A DNA stretch of 64,000 bases, taken from assembly GCF_900108945.1 (NCBI RefSeq), contig NZ_FNYE01000008.1:124001-188000 (forward strand), written 5' to 3'. This DNA comes from Paraburkholderia diazotrophica. Its GTDB lineage: Bacteria; Pseudomonadota; Gammaproteobacteria; Burkholderiales; Burkholderiaceae. Below are positions 28,300 through 37,892 of this stretch, in pieces; the first letter of the stretch is position 1, and every line of letters starts with the position of its first letter. The notes beneath the pieces were generated by a model. The model did no database searches. It was not told the origin of the DNA and was given only the letters and a program-made list of their open reading frames with translations. Position numbers and translations under genes: made by a program.

Positions 28300-29475
28300 T
28301 CAAATCGGCCAGGCGGCCTGTGCCGCGTTTTCCTGTTGCGCATTGCGAAGCCGCTCGCAGGCGGCCGCGATTTCCGCTGCGAGCTTCACACAGGTCAGCG
28401 GCGCCGAGCCTTCGGCCTTGTTGTTCGCGGCGATCAGCACCGGCTGGCCCGCGATCGCGTAGCGCGCGGCGAGTTCGGCGAGCGCAGTACGCGTATCCGG
28501 GTCTTCGTCGACGAGTTTGTCGAATGGCTCGTACTTCGCCTTCGCCTGTTCGTACTTGAAGCCGCCATGCAGGCTCCAGCGCACGATCAGCGGACCCGAC
28601 GGCGCTTCGTCCAGCATCGCGAGGGCTGCCGCCTGGCGCGAGGGATCGGGCATCCGCGCATGAATGCCGACGCAGTAGCGCACGCCCGTTGCCTTCAACG
28701 CGCGGATCAGGCGCGGCGTCAAAACGCACGCGTCGCGGATTTCGACGGCATAGCAGGTATCGCCTTCGAGCGGCGGCAGCGCCGACAAGAACGCCGTCAA
28801 TCGTTCGATGAAAAGCGCGGGCTGCGCGAGCATTTCGTTCGGCAGCGGCGAGAACTGGAACACGAGCGCGCCCGCCTTCTCTCCGAGACCATCGATGCAG
28901 GGCCGCACGAATTCGTCGATGGCCAGTTGCGCATTCAGAAAGCAAGGGTTCCCCGACACCGGCTCGCCACGCTCGGCGCGTACGGTCGCATCGGTGACGA
29001 GCGCGGGCGCCTTCACGATGAAGCGGAAGTTGTCCGGCACCTGCTGCGCGTAGCGCAGATAGTCGGTGAGCGTGAGCGGCGCATAGAACGAGCGGTCGAT
29101 GCTCACCGTGCGCAGCAGCGGATGCGCGCCATATGCCGCGAGGCCATCGCGCGACAGTTTGCTGTTGCTGTAATCGTCGCCGTAGACGATGCCTTTCCAG
29201 CCAGGAAACGACCATGTCGACGTGCCCAGATGCACGTGCGGCGGCAACTGGCTCGCGAGTTCGGCGATATCGGCGGACGGCTGCGCGGCGAGGACATCAC
29301 GCGCACGGCGCTTTTTCGGCGGAGCGTTGGTCTGCGCGGAGGATGTGTCGGATGCGGTATCGGATGCGGCATTGGATGCCACTGTGGGCGGCGAAGCGTC
29401 GGCGGCAGGTGTCTCGCCGACGGGGTTGCCGAACATGTCGAGTTGCGCGGAGTGCTCCGGCGTTTCTTCTTTCAT
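28300..29475 (-). CDS. DUF72 (YecE-family) protein
   Basis: A 391-residue DUF72 protein of unknown biochemical function. The domain starts at about residue 80 with LGTSTWSFPGWKGIVYGDDY and continues with VSIDRSFYAPLTLTDYLRYA, FIVKAPALVTD and FQFSPLP, in a TIM-barrel-like fold. The first 75 residues are low-complexity Ala/Thr/Ser-rich and then basic (PPKKRRARDV), likely disordered. It converges on msrA with a GC-rich hairpin (28242-28259) between the stops. Confidence 0.8.
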   Translation of the reverse strand: MKEETPEHSAQLDMFGNPVGETPAADASPPTVASNAASDTASDTSSAQTNAPPKKRRARDVLAAQPSADIAELASQLPPHVHLGTSTWSFPGWKGIVYGDDYSNSKLSRDGLAAYGAHPLLRTVSIDRSFYAPLTLTDYLRYAQQVPDNFRFIVKAPALVTDATVRAERGEPVSGNPCFLNAQLAIDEFVRPCIDGLGEKAGALVFQFSPLPNEMLAQPALFIERLTAFLSALPPLEGDTCYAVEIRDACVLTPRLIRALKATGVRYCVGIHARMPDPSRQAAALAMLDEAPSGPLIVRWSLHGGFKYEQAKAKYEPFDKLVDEDPDTRTALAELAARYAIAGQPVLIAANNKAEGSAPLTCVKLAAEIAAACERLRNAQQENAAQAAWPI

Positions 29476-29580
29476 CGATGCGTTGCAAGAGAGAGTGCGC
29501 TGATGTAACTCGTGCCTGCTTCGGCCCGACCCGGTGCACCTCGTCGTGCTAGCCGGTCCGAAGCGGTATGCTGCGCGATT

Positions 29581-30795
29581 CTACAGCGCCTTCTCGTACA
29601 TATAGCGGCGCGACCACGGCAGCGTCTTCGCGCTGCGTCCCGCCCTGCGGCATACGACCTGAAAGATCGATACGTCGTCGTTCTCGAACGCGTACGCGCA
29701 GCCCGCGAGGTACACGCGCCAGATGCGGAATTTCTCGTCGTCGACGAGCTGCTTCGCTTGTTCCGCGTTTGCCTCGAAGTTTTCCGTCCAGATGTCGAGC
29801 GTGTGCGCATAGTGACGGCGCAGGCTTTCGACGTCGATGGCTTCGAGCCCGCCACGCTGCATCGATTCGAGCGCGAGGCTGATATGCGGCAGTTCGCCGT
29901 CGGGGAACACGTATCGGTCGATGAATTCGCCGCCGCCGAGAGCCGTTTCGCCGCTGTCGGAGTCAGTCGACGTGATGCCGTGATTCATCGCGATGCCGTC
30001 GTCCGTCAGCAGGTCGTGAATCTTCTGGAAGTACGTCGGCAGATTCTTGCGGCCCACGTGCTCGAACATGCCGACGCTCGTGACGCGGTCGAACTGGCCT
30101 TCGATATCGCGATAGTCCTGCAGACGGATCTCAATCTGGCCTTCGAGGCCTGCGGCTTTCACGCGCTGCGTCGCGAGATCGAACTGGTTCTGCGATAGCG
30201 TCACGCCCACGCACTTCGCGCCGAACTTCTGCGCCGCGCGCAGCACGAGCGCGCCCCAGCCGCAGCCGATGTCGAGCAGGCGCTGGCCGGGCTGCACCCC
30301 GATCTTCGTGAGGATGTGATCGATCTTCTTGATCTGCGCGGTGGCGAGATCTTCGTCACCGTTCTCGAAGTACGCGCACGAGTACACCATGTTCTCGTCG
30401 AGCCATAGCTTGTAGAACTCGTTCGAGACGTCGTAGTGATACTGGATCGCTTTCTTGTCCGACGTTTTCGTGTGATTGAAATAGCGCCGAACGCGGGCGA
30501 GCTTGCTGGCGCTCGTCACCGTGCTGCGCGCAAGCGAATAGCCGATGTTGATGATGTCCGACAGCTTGCCTTCGATGTCGATCTTGCCCTTCACGTAGGC
30601 CTCGCCGAGATTGTCGAGGCTCGGTTCGAGCAGGAGGGGCAGCGCGGAAGCGCTATTCACTTTCAGCGTGACCTGCGGCGCCGCGAACGTGCCGAAATCG
30701 TGTTGCTGGCCGTCCCACAGTACGAGGCGCGCCGGAATATTGGCCTTCGTTTTGACTTCTTCTACCCACTGCGCCAGCTTCTTCTCCCAGAACAT
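29581..30795 (-). CDS. Cyclopropane-fatty-acyl-phospholipid synthase family methyltransferase
   Basis: A 404-residue SAM-dependent enzyme of the CFA/mycolic-acid synthase family, which adds a methylene group to unsaturated phospholipid chains. The SAM loop is LLDIGCGWGALVLRAAQKFG (about residues 165-184), followed by GVTLSQNQFDLA, RLQDYRDIEGQFDRVTSVGMFEHVG and the C-terminal YLAGCAYAFENDDVSIFQVV. ATG 30795 gives the family-like N-terminus MFWEKKLAQWV. A pentanucleotide repeat lies 26 bp upstream. Other members of this clade are annotated only as methyltransferases, so cyclopropanation itself is probable, not certain. Confidence 0.85.
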   Translation of the reverse strand: MFWEKKLAQWVEEVKTKANIPARLVLWDGQQHDFGTFAAPQVTLKVNSASALPLLLEPSLDNLGEAYVKGKIDIEGKLSDIINIGYSLARSTVTSASKLARVRRYFNHTKTSDKKAIQYHYDVSNEFYKLWLDENMVYSCAYFENGDEDLATAQIKKIDHILTKIGVQPGQRLLDIGCGWGALVLRAAQKFGAKCVGVTLSQNQFDLATQRVKAAGLEGQIEIRLQDYRDIEGQFDRVTSVGMFEHVGRKNLPTYFQKIHDLLTDDGIAMNHGITSTDSDSGETALGGGEFIDRYVFPDGELPHISLALESMQRGGLEAIDVESLRRHYAHTLDIWTENFEANAEQAKQLVDDEKFRIWRVYLAGCAYAFENDDVSIFQVVCRRAGRSAKTLPWSRRYMYEKAL

Positions 30796-30820
30796 GTGAT
30801 TTCTCCGTGTCCAATGAATC

Positions 30821-30840
30821 AAAGCAAAGCAAAGCAAAGC
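30821..30840. repeat. Pentanucleotide tandem repeat (AAAGC)4
   Basis: Four perfect AAAGC units lie 26-45 bp upstream of the CFA-synthase-family start codon, in its 5-prime region. Confidence 0.9.
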
Positions 30841-30995
30841 CTGTCGGATCACAGTGCGCTGCGCGTGCCTCCCCCTGGCATGGGTTGGCTGCGCGTATTC
30901 GAACGTCGGGCAGCGCGCGATCCGGCCGTCCGCGCATTGCGCCGCCGTCGCGCATCGGATGCGCGATGCGGCGCGCGGGCCGGCCTGGCGATAAC

Positions 30996-31634
30996 TCAGG
31001 GCGACAGACGGGCGATCGTCCAGTCGGCGCCGCCGCTGCGCGTGTAGAGCAGCCGGTCGTGCAGACGTGATGGCCGTCCTTGCCAGAATTCGATCGCGTC
31101 GGGAATCAGCCGGTATCCGCCCCAGTGCGGCGGACGCGGCGGATTCTCTCCGTATTGTGCGCTGAATTCACGTTCTCTCGCTTCCAGAAGCGCACGGCTT
31201 TCAATCACCTTGCTCTGGTCCGATGCCCATGCGCCGATGCGCGAGCCAAGCGGTCGCGACGCATAGTACGCGTCGCTTTCCGCGTCGCTCGTCTTGACGA
31301 CGGTGCCCTCGATGCGCACCTGGCGTTCGAGTTCGATCCAGTAGAAGAGGAGGCTTGCGTGCGGGTTCTCCGCAAGTTCGCGTCCCTTGCGGCTTTCGTA
31401 GTTCGTGAAGAAGACGAAGCCGCGCTCATCGACACCCTTGATCAGCACGATGCGTGCCGAAGGCCGGCCGCGTGCGTCGACGGTCGCAAGCGTCATCGTG
31501 TTCGGCTCGGGCAGTTGCGCATCGACTGCCTGCTTGAACCACTTGTCGAACTGACGGAACGGATCGGGATCGACATCGGCGACGTCGAGAGAACCGAGCG
31601 AATAGTTTTTGCGGAGGTCGGCAAGAGTGCTCAT
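30996..31634 (-). CDS. pdxH: Pyridoxine/pyridoxamine 5-phosphate oxidase
   Basis: A 212-residue FMN enzyme that makes pyridoxal 5-phosphate. Conserved parts include [21 protein letters not shown] (about residues 47-67), [40 protein letters not shown] and the C-terminal [13 protein letters not shown]...ARLSP. The start at 31634 ([11 protein letters not shown]) matches the family N-terminus. It is divergent from tcdA. Confidence 0.94.
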   Translation of the reverse strand: MSTLADLRKNYSLGSLDVADVDPDPFRQFDKWFKQAVDAQLPEPNTMTLATVDARGRPSARIVLIKGVDERGFVFFTNYESRKGRELAENPHASLLFYWIELERQVRIEGTVVKTSDAESDAYYASRPLGSRIGAWASDQSKVIESRALLEAREREFSAQYGENPPRPPHWGGYRLIPDAIEFWQGRPSRLHDRLLYTRSGGADWTIARLSP

Positions 31635-31843
31635 ATTTTTATGCAAGCGCTACAGTGGGGCCAGTATAGCGAAGGACGCAAATTTCTGTATTGAGTCTTG
31701 TCGTATCGACGGCTCGAGCACGAAGAGGCGACGGCGCGCGTCGGGCGCTTGCGGGCGCGATCAGGCAAAATACGGGCTTGGATGCAGACGGATATCCGCA
31801 CGATATCTGCACGCTCACGCCTGAATTCGCCAAGCCACACATC

Positions 31844-32704
31844 ATGTCCACGCCTCTCGTCACCGAGCAATCCGATCTTACTACCGACCACAGCGCGCAC
31901 GAAACGCCCGACCGCGAGCGCCGCTTCGGTGGCGTCGCGCGTCTGTACGGCGCGGATGCACTGGCGGCGTTCGAGCGCGCGCACGTCGCCGTGATCGGGA
32001 TTGGCGGCGTCGGTTCGTGGGCGGCGGAAGCACTCGCGCGCACGGCGATCGGCAAGATCACGCTGATCGATCTCGACAACGTGGCCGAGAGCAACACGAA
32101 CCGGCAGATTCACGCGCTCGACGGCAACTATGGCAAGCCGAAGGTCGACGCGATGGCCGAGCGCATCCGGCTGATCGATCCGCAATGCGATGTGCGCGTG
32201 ATCGAAGATTTCATCGAGCCGGACAACTTCGATGCGCTGCTGGGCGGCCGCTTCGACTATGTGATCGATGCGATCGACAGCGTGCGCACGAAGACGGCGC
32301 TGATCGCATGGTGCGTCGGGCACAGGCAACCTTTGATCACCGTCGGCGGCGCAGGCGGGCAGCTCGACCCGACGCGCATTCGCATCGACGATCTCGCGCT
32401 CACCATTCAGGACCCGCTGCTGTCGAAAGTGCGCGGCCAGTTGCGCAAGCAGCACGGTTTTCCGCGCGGGCCGAAAGCGAAGTTCAAGGTGAGCGCCGTG
32501 TATTCGGACGAGCCGCTGATCTATCCGGAAGCAGCTGTCTGCGATATCGACGAAGAGGCCGAGCACGTCACGACGTCGCCCGGTCATCATGGACCCGTGG
32601 GCCTGAACTGCGCGGGCTTCGGGTCGAGCGTGTGCGTGACGGCGAGCTTCGGGTTTGCCGCCGTATCGCATGTATTGCGAGCGCTCGCGAAGCAGGCGGC
32701 CTGA
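31844..32704 (+). CDS. tcdA: tRNA threonylcarbamoyladenosine dehydratase
   Basis: A 286-residue E1-like (ThiF/MoeB) protein that cyclises t6A to ct6A at position 37 of ANN-decoding tRNAs. The nucleotide loop is VIGIGGVGSWAAEALARTAIG (about residues 47-67), followed by the acceptor motif TLIDLDNVAESNTNRQIHA and YVIDAIDSVRTK. The absence of a ubiquitin-like partner nearby and the length fit TcdA (CsdL) rather than ThiF or MoeB. ATG 31844 gives a short disordered lead; upstream in-frame starts are not needed for the fold. Confidence 0.88.
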   Translation: MSTPLVTEQSDLTTDHSAHETPDRERRFGGVARLYGADALAAFERAHVAVIGIGGVGSWAAEALARTAIGKITLIDLDNVAESNTNRQIHALDGNYGKPKVDAMAERIRLIDPQCDVRVIEDFIEPDNFDALLGGRFDYVIDAIDSVRTKTALIAWCVGHRQPLITVGGAGGQLDPTRIRIDDLALTIQDPLLSKVRGQLRKQHGFPRGPKAKFKVSAVYSDEPLIYPEAAVCDIDEEAEHVTTSPGHHGPVGLNCAGFGSSVCVTASFGFAAVSHVLRALAKQAA

Positions 32705-32725
32705 AGCGCATCGCTCGCACCAACG

Positions 32726-32753
32726 AAAAACGCGGCCGCGTGGCCGCGTTTTT
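32726..32753. terminator. Bidirectional intrinsic terminator, tcdA and thioredoxin genes
   Basis: AAAAACGCGGCC (32726-32737) and GGCCGCGTTTTT (32742-32753) form a perfect 12-bp stem with a 4-nt loop and A/T tracts on either side. It sits between convergent stops and can serve both strands. Confidence 0.85.
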
Positions 32754-32776
32754 CATGCCGCGTCGGAATGAGATGG

Positions 32777-33625
32777 TCAGTTCAGCGACGCGCTCAGCCT
32801 GCGCCGCCACTTCGACACCAGTTCCGGCTGATGCGCAGCGAGGTCGAACACCGATAGCATCGTCTTGCGGCCGACGTCCTCGCGGAACGTGCGGTCGCGC
32901 TGCACGATCGCGAGCAGATGCTCGAGCGCCGGATCGTACTTGCGCCGCGCGATCAGTGCGCTCGCGAGGTCGAAACGCGCTTCGAGGTCGTCGGGATTGT
33001 CGGCGACGCGGGCTTCGAGCGCATCCGTGGGCGGCAAATCGGCGGCGGCGTCGACGGCATCGAGCCGCGTCTTGATCGCGTTGTAGCGCGCGTCGATGCC
33101 CTGCGTCGTTTTCGGCGACAGCAGATCGTTTTCGTTCTGCGCTTCCTCGACGCGATGATCTTCGAGCAGCAGCTCCATCAGATCGAGCCGTGCTTCGTCG
33201 TAGCCCGGATCGAATGCAAGCGCAGCCTTCAGCGCGTCATACGCATCTTCGCGGCGGCCTTCGGAAACGGCCACGGCCGCTTCGGCGCGTGCCGCTTCCG
33301 CGCTGTCGGGCACGAGGCGGTCGAGAAACTGGCGCAGTTGCCCTTCCGGCAGCACGCCGATGAACTGATCGACGGGTCGACCGTCCGCGAAGGCGACGAC
33401 GTGCGGAATGCTGCGCACCTGGAAGTGCGCGGCCAGTTCCTGGTTCTCGTCGACGTTCACCTTCACGAGACGCCATTTGCCTTCGTACTCGGCTTCGAGC
33501 TTTTCGAGCATCGGGCCGAGCGTCTTGCACGGTCCGCACCACGGCGCCCAGAAGTCGACCAGTACGGGCGTGAGCATCGATGCGCTGATGACGTCCTTTT
33601 CGAAGGTGGCGAGAGTGGTGTCCAT
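32777..33625 (-). CDS. cnoX: Thioredoxin-TPR chaperone (CnoX/YbbN family)
   Basis: A 282-residue protein with an N-terminal thioredoxin domain (residues about 8-105) and C-terminal tetratricopeptide-like repeats (about 125-275). The active site VDFWAPWCGPCKTLGPM has an intact CGPC pair, so unlike E. coli CnoX it should be redox-active. Family members hold proteins under oxidative stress and pass them to GroEL/DnaK. ATG 33625 follows AAGGAAGAG. It converges on tcdA. Confidence 0.85.
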   Translation of the reverse strand: MDTTLATFEKDVISASMLTPVLVDFWAPWCGPCKTLGPMLEKLEAEYEGKWRLVKVNVDENQELAAHFQVRSIPHVVAFADGRPVDQFIGVLPEGQLRQFLDRLVPDSAEAARAEAAVAVSEGRREDAYDALKAALAFDPGYDEARLDLMELLLEDHRVEEAQNENDLLSPKTTQGIDARYNAIKTRLDAVDAAADLPPTDALEARVADNPDDLEARFDLASALIARRKYDPALEHLLAIVQRDRTFREDVGRKTMLSVFDLAAHQPELVSKWRRRLSASLN

Positions 33626-33749
33626 TGCAATCTCTTCCTTGAATCTGTACTTGAAATAAATAGGGGCGGCCGGCGGGATTTCAACGCGCGTCTTCGATTC
33701 GTCTGGTTTGAGTGCTTTTTCGGCGCCGCCCCCGCCGATGCTTGCGAGT

Positions 33750-34631
33750 CTAGCGCGGCTTGCGCTCCGGCAGCGGGATCCATTCCGTTTCGCCCGGCAC
33801 CTTGCCCATTTCCTGATTCGTCCAGGCGGCCTTCGCGCGCTCAATCTTCTCTCGCGAACTCGAAACGAAATTCCATTCGATGAAGCGTTCGCCGTCGAGT
33901 TTCTCGCCGCCGAGCAGCATCACCGTCGCGCCTTTCGCACTCGCGAGGGTGACGGTTTCGCCGGGCGCCAGCACGGCCATCTGCTCGGCTTCGAGCGGCT
34001 GGCCGTCGAGCGACAGATCGCCGTCGACGAGGTACACGCCGCGCTCGTCGTGCTCCGGTTCGAGCGCAAGCGCGCTGCCGGGCGAAAAATGCGCGGCGGC
34101 ATACAGCGTGCCAGAGAAGGTACGCGCGGGCGCCGTCTGGCCGAACGACGTGCCCGCGATGATGCGCAAGATAACGCCGTTACGTTCGATCTCGGGCAGA
34201 GTCGAGCCGGGATGATGCTCGAACGACGGCTCGGCGTCCTCGTCGGCGAGCGGCAGCGCGACCCAGGTCTGGATGCCGTGCACCGTCGAGCCGTTCGCGC
34301 GTTCCGGTTCGGGTGTGCGCTCCGAATGCACGATGCCGCGGCCGGCCGTCATCCAGTTGACGTCGCCGGGGACGATCCGCTGTTCGGAACCGAGGCTGTC
34401 GCGATGCATGATCGCGCCTTCGAACAGATAGGTGACGGTCGCAAGGCCGATATGCGGATGCGGACGCACGTCGAGCCCAGTTCCTGGCGGCAGCGTCGCG
34501 GGGCCCATGTGGTCGAAGAAGATGAACGGACCGATGAGACGCGCGGCCATCGCGGGCAGCACGCGCCGCACGGCCAGATTGCCGATGTCGCGGACGTGAG
34601 GCTTGAGAACCGCTTTGATCGATGAGGGCAT
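33750..34631 (-). CDS. Pirin family protein
   Basis: A 293-residue bicupin. The N-terminal metal-binding cupin is visible in FFDHMGPATLPPGTGLDVRP and HPHIGLATVTYLFEG (about residues 38-72), with the third ligand segment MTAGRGIVHSE. The C-terminal pirin domain includes GTLYAAAHFSPGSALAL. Bacterial pirins include quercetinase-like enzymes and regulators; the role here cannot be told. The gene stands alone upstream of the thioredoxin gene on the same strand. Confidence 0.85.
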   Translation of the reverse strand: MPSSIKAVLKPHVRDIGNLAVRRVLPAMAARLIGPFIFFDHMGPATLPPGTGLDVRPHPHIGLATVTYLFEGAIMHRDSLGSEQRIVPGDVNWMTAGRGIVHSERTPEPERANGSTVHGIQTWVALPLADEDAEPSFEHHPGSTLPEIERNGVILRIIAGTSFGQTAPARTFSGTLYAAAHFSPGSALALEPEHDERGVYLVDGDLSLDGQPLEAEQMAVLAPGETVTLASAKGATVMLLGGEKLDGERFIEWNFVSSSREKIERAKAAWTNQEMGKVPGETEWIPLPERKPR

Positions 34632-34798
34632 GAGGGGCTCGGTGGGTGGGGACAGGGCAGGTCATTCTACTGCCCATGCCGGCAGGCTGCGCACGAGGGA
34701 GGACGCGACAGGGCGCACGCGTTTAGCGAAGCGGACGCTGCCTTTGCCGCCGCTCCGCTAAACTCCTTTCTTTGAGAACAAGCAGAAGAGGAGTCCAG

Positions 34799-35680
34799 AT
34801 GTCGCCGAAAGACCTGCTGCTGGCGCTGGTCGTCGTACTCGCGTGGGGCGTGAACTTTGTGGTGATCAAGGTCGGCCTGCACGGCGTGCCGCCGATGCTG
34901 CTCGGCGGGCTGCGCTTCACGCTCGCCGCGATTCCCGCCGTGTTCTTCATCAGGCGGCCGAAGATGCCCTGGCGTTGGCTCATCGCGTATGGCGCGACGA
35001 TCTCGCTCGGCCAGTTCGCGTTCCTGTTCTCGGCGATGTACGTCGGCATGCCGGCCGGTCTCGCGTCGCTCGTGTTGCAGGCGCAGGCATTCTTCACGCT
35101 CGGTTTTGCCGCGATGTTCCTGCACGAGCGCTTTCGCGCGCAGAACGTGCTCGGTCTCGTGATCGCGGCGATCGGGCTCGCGGTGATCGGCATGCAGGGC
35201 GGCCACGCAATGACGCTCACCGGTTTCATCCTCACGTTGTGCGCAGCCGTGATGTGGGCGCTCGGCAATATCGTCACGAAGAAGGTCGGCAAGGTCGATC
35301 TGGTCGGGCTCGTCGTGTGGGGCAGCCTCGTTCCGCCCGTGCCGTTCTTCGCGCTGTCGTATCTGCTCGAAGGGCGGCAGCGGATCGAGGCGGCGTTGAC
35401 GGGCATCGGCGCGACGTCGGTGTTTGCGATCGTCTATCTCGCGTTCGTCGCGACGCTGCTCGGCTATGTGCTGTGGAGCCGCCTGCTGTCGCGCTATCCG
35501 GCGGGGCAGGTCGCGCCGTTCTCGCTGCTCGTGCCGATCATCGGGCTAGCGTCGGCATCGGTGCTGCTCGGCGAGTCGCTGTCGGCCGCGCAGATCGGCG
35601 GCGCGGCGCTCGTGATGGTGGGCCTCGCCGTCAACGTGTTCGGCGGCTGGGTCGTGCAAAGGCTTGCGCCCGCGCGTTGA
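34799..35680 (+). CDS. EamA-family (DMT) exporter
   Basis: A 293-residue inner-membrane protein with ten hydrophobic helices in two five-helix EamA repeats (LALVVVLAWGVNFVVIKVGL at the start of the first; GFILTLCAAVMWALGNIVTKK at the start of the second). Relatives include the cysteine/O-acetylserine exporter EamA. The start at 34799 follows AAGAGGAG. Substrate unknown; amino acid or metabolite efflux is likely from the family. Confidence 0.85.
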   Translation: MSPKDLLLALVVVLAWGVNFVVIKVGLHGVPPMLLGGLRFTLAAIPAVFFIRRPKMPWRWLIAYGATISLGQFAFLFSAMYVGMPAGLASLVLQAQAFFTLGFAAMFLHERFRAQNVLGLVIAAIGLAVIGMQGGHAMTLTGFILTLCAAVMWALGNIVTKKVGKVDLVGLVVWGSLVPPVPFFALSYLLEGRQRIEAALTGIGATSVFAIVYLAFVATLLGYVLWSRLLSRYPAGQVAPFSLLVPIIGLASASVLLGESLSAAQIGGAALVMVGLAVNVFGGWVVQRLAPAR

Positions 35681-35713
35681 GCAGCGTTGATTTTTAGCGA
35701 CACGTAAAAAGGC

Positions 35714-35743
35714 AACGGCCGCACTTCGCAGTGCGGCCGTTTT
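35714..35743. terminator. Bidirectional intrinsic terminator, EamA and amiC genes
   Basis: ACGGCCGCAC (35715-35724) and GTGCGGCCGT (35731-35740) form a 10-bp stem with a 6-nt loop. TTTTG follows on the plus strand and TTGCCTTTTTACG on the minus strand. Confidence 0.8.
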
Positions 35744-35782
35744 GCTTTGGATGCAGCGCGAGTTTCGCGGAAAGCCTGCGCC

Positions 35783-37339
35783 TCAGGTCATCCGGCTCTT
35801 CGCGAGCGGCGGGTTCGCCGCAAAGTAGCGCTTGATGCCGCTCAGGATCGCGTTCGCCATCTTCTCGCGATACGCGTCGTCGTTCAGACGGCGCTCTTCA
35901 TCCGGGTTGCTGATGAACGCGGTCTCGACGAGGATCGACGGAATGTCGGGCGCCTTCAGCACGGCGAAGCCCGCCTGTTCGACGCTGCCCTTGTGCAGCT
36001 TGTTGATCCCGCCGATTTCCTTCAGCACGAACGTGCCGTAGCGCATCGAGTCGCGGATCTGCGCCGTCGTCGACATATCGAACAGCGCGCGATTCACGCT
36101 CGCGTCGGCGGACTTGATGTTGATGCCGCCGATCTGATCCGACGAGTTTTCCTTGTTCGCCATCCAGCGCGCGGCCGCGCTCGACGCGCCATGCTCCGAC
36201 AGCGCGAACACCGACGAGCCGTTCGCTTCGGGCGTCGTGAACGCATCCGCGTGAATCGACACGAACAGGTCCGCGCCGACGCGCCGCGCTTTCTGCACGC
36301 GCACGTTGAGCGGCACGAAGAAGTCGGCGTCGCGCGTCATCATCGCCCGCATGTTCGGCTGCGCGTCGATCTTCGCGCGCAGCTTCTTCGCGATGTCGAG
36401 CGCGACGTGCTTCTCGTACGTGCCGCTGCCGCCGATCGCGCCGGGGTCTTCGCCGCCGTGGCCCGGATCGATCGCGACCGTCAGCAGGCGCACCGTCGTG
36501 CTGCCCTTCTTCGGCGTGGTGAACTTGTACGTGTCGTCGCCGTTGTCGACGTCGTTGTCCGTATCGTTGCCGTTGTTGCGCGCGATGACGGGCGGCGCGG
36601 GCGCAGGCGTCGGCTTCGACGGCGCGTGCGGCGCCGGCGCCGCATGCGCGGGCGGACGCGGCGCGGGCGCGGGTGCGGAAGGCGAAGGCGCGTTGTTCTG
36701 CGCGTACTTCTCGAAGAAGGCGTCGCTGTTGTCGGCGGGCGGCGTGGTCGGGCCGCTCAGCGTCGCGGCGGGCGGCGATGACTCTTCGTTGAGCTTGTCG
36801 AGCTGCTGCTGCTTGCGCTCCGTCTGCGCGAGCAGCTCCATCAGCGGATCGGGCGCGACGGCGGGGTACAGGTCGAACACGAGACGGTACTTGTACGTGC
36901 CGACGGGCGGCAGCGTGAACACCTGCGGCTTCACCGAGCCCTTCAGGTCGAACACCATCCGCACCACATGCGGCTGATACTGACCGACGCGCACCGATTG
37001 AATCTGCGGATCGTTCGGCGCGATCTTCGAGACGAGATCCTTCAGTGCCTGATCGAGATCGAGACCGTTCAGATCGACCACCAGCCGATCGGGGCCTTGC
37101 AGCATCTGCTGCGTGTTTTGCAGCGGCTGATCGGACTCGATGGTCACGCGCGTGTAGTCGCGCGCGGGCCACACGCGCACGCCGAGCACCGACGATGCCC
37201 ACGCGAAGCGAGGAACGGCAAGCCCGAGGACGAGGGTGGAAGCGCCCGCGCGAAGAATCTGCCGGCGACGCCAGTTATGCGTCGCCGTGGCCGCCGATTC
37301 GATCGAGCGGAACGGTTTGATCAACATCTTTCGAGACAT
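35783..37339 (-). CDS. amiC: N-acetylmuramoyl-L-alanine amidase
   Basis: A 518-residue exported amidase that cuts septal peptidoglycan during cell separation. A twin-arginine-type signal is visible (WRRRQILRAGASTLVLGLAV, residues 23-42). An AMIN domain follows (about 50-170), then a Pro/Ala-rich linker (about 195-270), then the zinc-dependent Amidase_3 domain with VAIDPGHGGEDPGAIG, the Glu in YEKHVALDIAKK, FVSIHADAF and SSVFALSEHG. Its start region overlaps the end of tsaE by 19 bp. Confidence 0.92.
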   Translation of the reverse strand: MSRKMLIKPFRSIESAATATHNWRRRQILRAGASTLVLGLAVPRFAWASSVLGVRVWPARDYTRVTIESDQPLQNTQQMLQGPDRLVVDLNGLDLDQALKDLVSKIAPNDPQIQSVRVGQYQPHVVRMVFDLKGSVKPQVFTLPPVGTYKYRLVFDLYPAVAPDPLMELLAQTERKQQQLDKLNEESSPPAATLSGPTTPPADNSDAFFEKYAQNNAPSPSAPAPAPRPPAHAAPAPHAPSKPTPAPAPPVIARNNGNDTDNDVDNGDDTYKFTTPKKGSTTVRLLTVAIDPGHGGEDPGAIGGSGTYEKHVALDIAKKLRAKIDAQPNMRAMMTRDADFFVPLNVRVQKARRVGADLFVSIHADAFTTPEANGSSVFALSEHGASSAAARWMANKENSSDQIGGINIKSADASVNRALFDMSTTAQIRDSMRYGTFVLKEIGGINKLHKGSVEQAGFAVLKAPDIPSILVETAFISNPDEERRLNDDAYREKMANAILSGIKRYFAANPPLAKSRMT

Positions 37340-37875
37340 GCCTTTCCTGATTCGCTATACGCCCGGGCGACCAGCCTGCGGCCATCGCCGTCGACGTCGA
37401 GCGAGAACACGAGATCCGGCACGCCTAGCAGACTGCCCGCGCGTTCCGGCCATTCGACGAGGCAGATAGCGCCGCTGTCGAAGTACTCGCGAAAGCCTGC
37501 ATCGGCCCATTCGGCCGGATCGTTGAAACGGTAAAGATCGAAGTGATACAGCTCCAGTTCCCCATCCGGCCGTTCGACCGCATAAGGTTCGACAAGCGTA
37601 TAGGTTGGGCTGCGTACGCGGCCCGTGTGTCCGAGGGCGCGCAACGTGGCGCGCACGAGCGTCGTCTTGCCGGCGCCCAGGTCGCCGAAGAGCTGCACCT
37701 GAAGGCCGTTGAATGCGAGGTCGCCCGACACGCTGCCTGCGTTGCGCACGCTGTCAATCGCATGCGCGAAGCGTTCGCCGAATGCCATCGTGGCGGCTTC
37801 GTCCGCGAGCGCGAAATGGCGCTCCAGCAGGACGGCAGCAGACGGCTGATTCGCGAGACGGGATTGATCGGGCAT
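37321..37875 (-). CDS. tsaE: tRNA threonylcarbamoyladenosine biosynthesis ATPase TsaE
   Basis: A 184-residue ATPase that works with TsaB and TsaD in making t6A on tRNA. The P-loop is LFGDLGAGKTTLVRA (about residues 62-76), and RSPTYTLVEPY and LYHFDLYRFNDPAEWADAGF are family hallmarks. It is longer than the usual 155 residues at both ends. Its 3-prime end overlaps amiC, and it is divergent from queG with only 17 bp between starts. Confidence 0.93.
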   Translation of the reverse strand: MPDQSRLANQPSAAVLLERHFALADEAATMAFGERFAHAIDSVRNAGSVSGDLAFNGLQVQLFGDLGAGKTTLVRATLRALGHTGRVRSPTYTLVEPYAVERPDGELELYHFDLYRFNDPAEWADAGFREYFDSGAICLVEWPERAGSLLGVPDLVFSLDVDGDGRRLVARAYSESGKACLERC

Positions 37876-37892
37876 TCTCGTAAAATGGCGTT

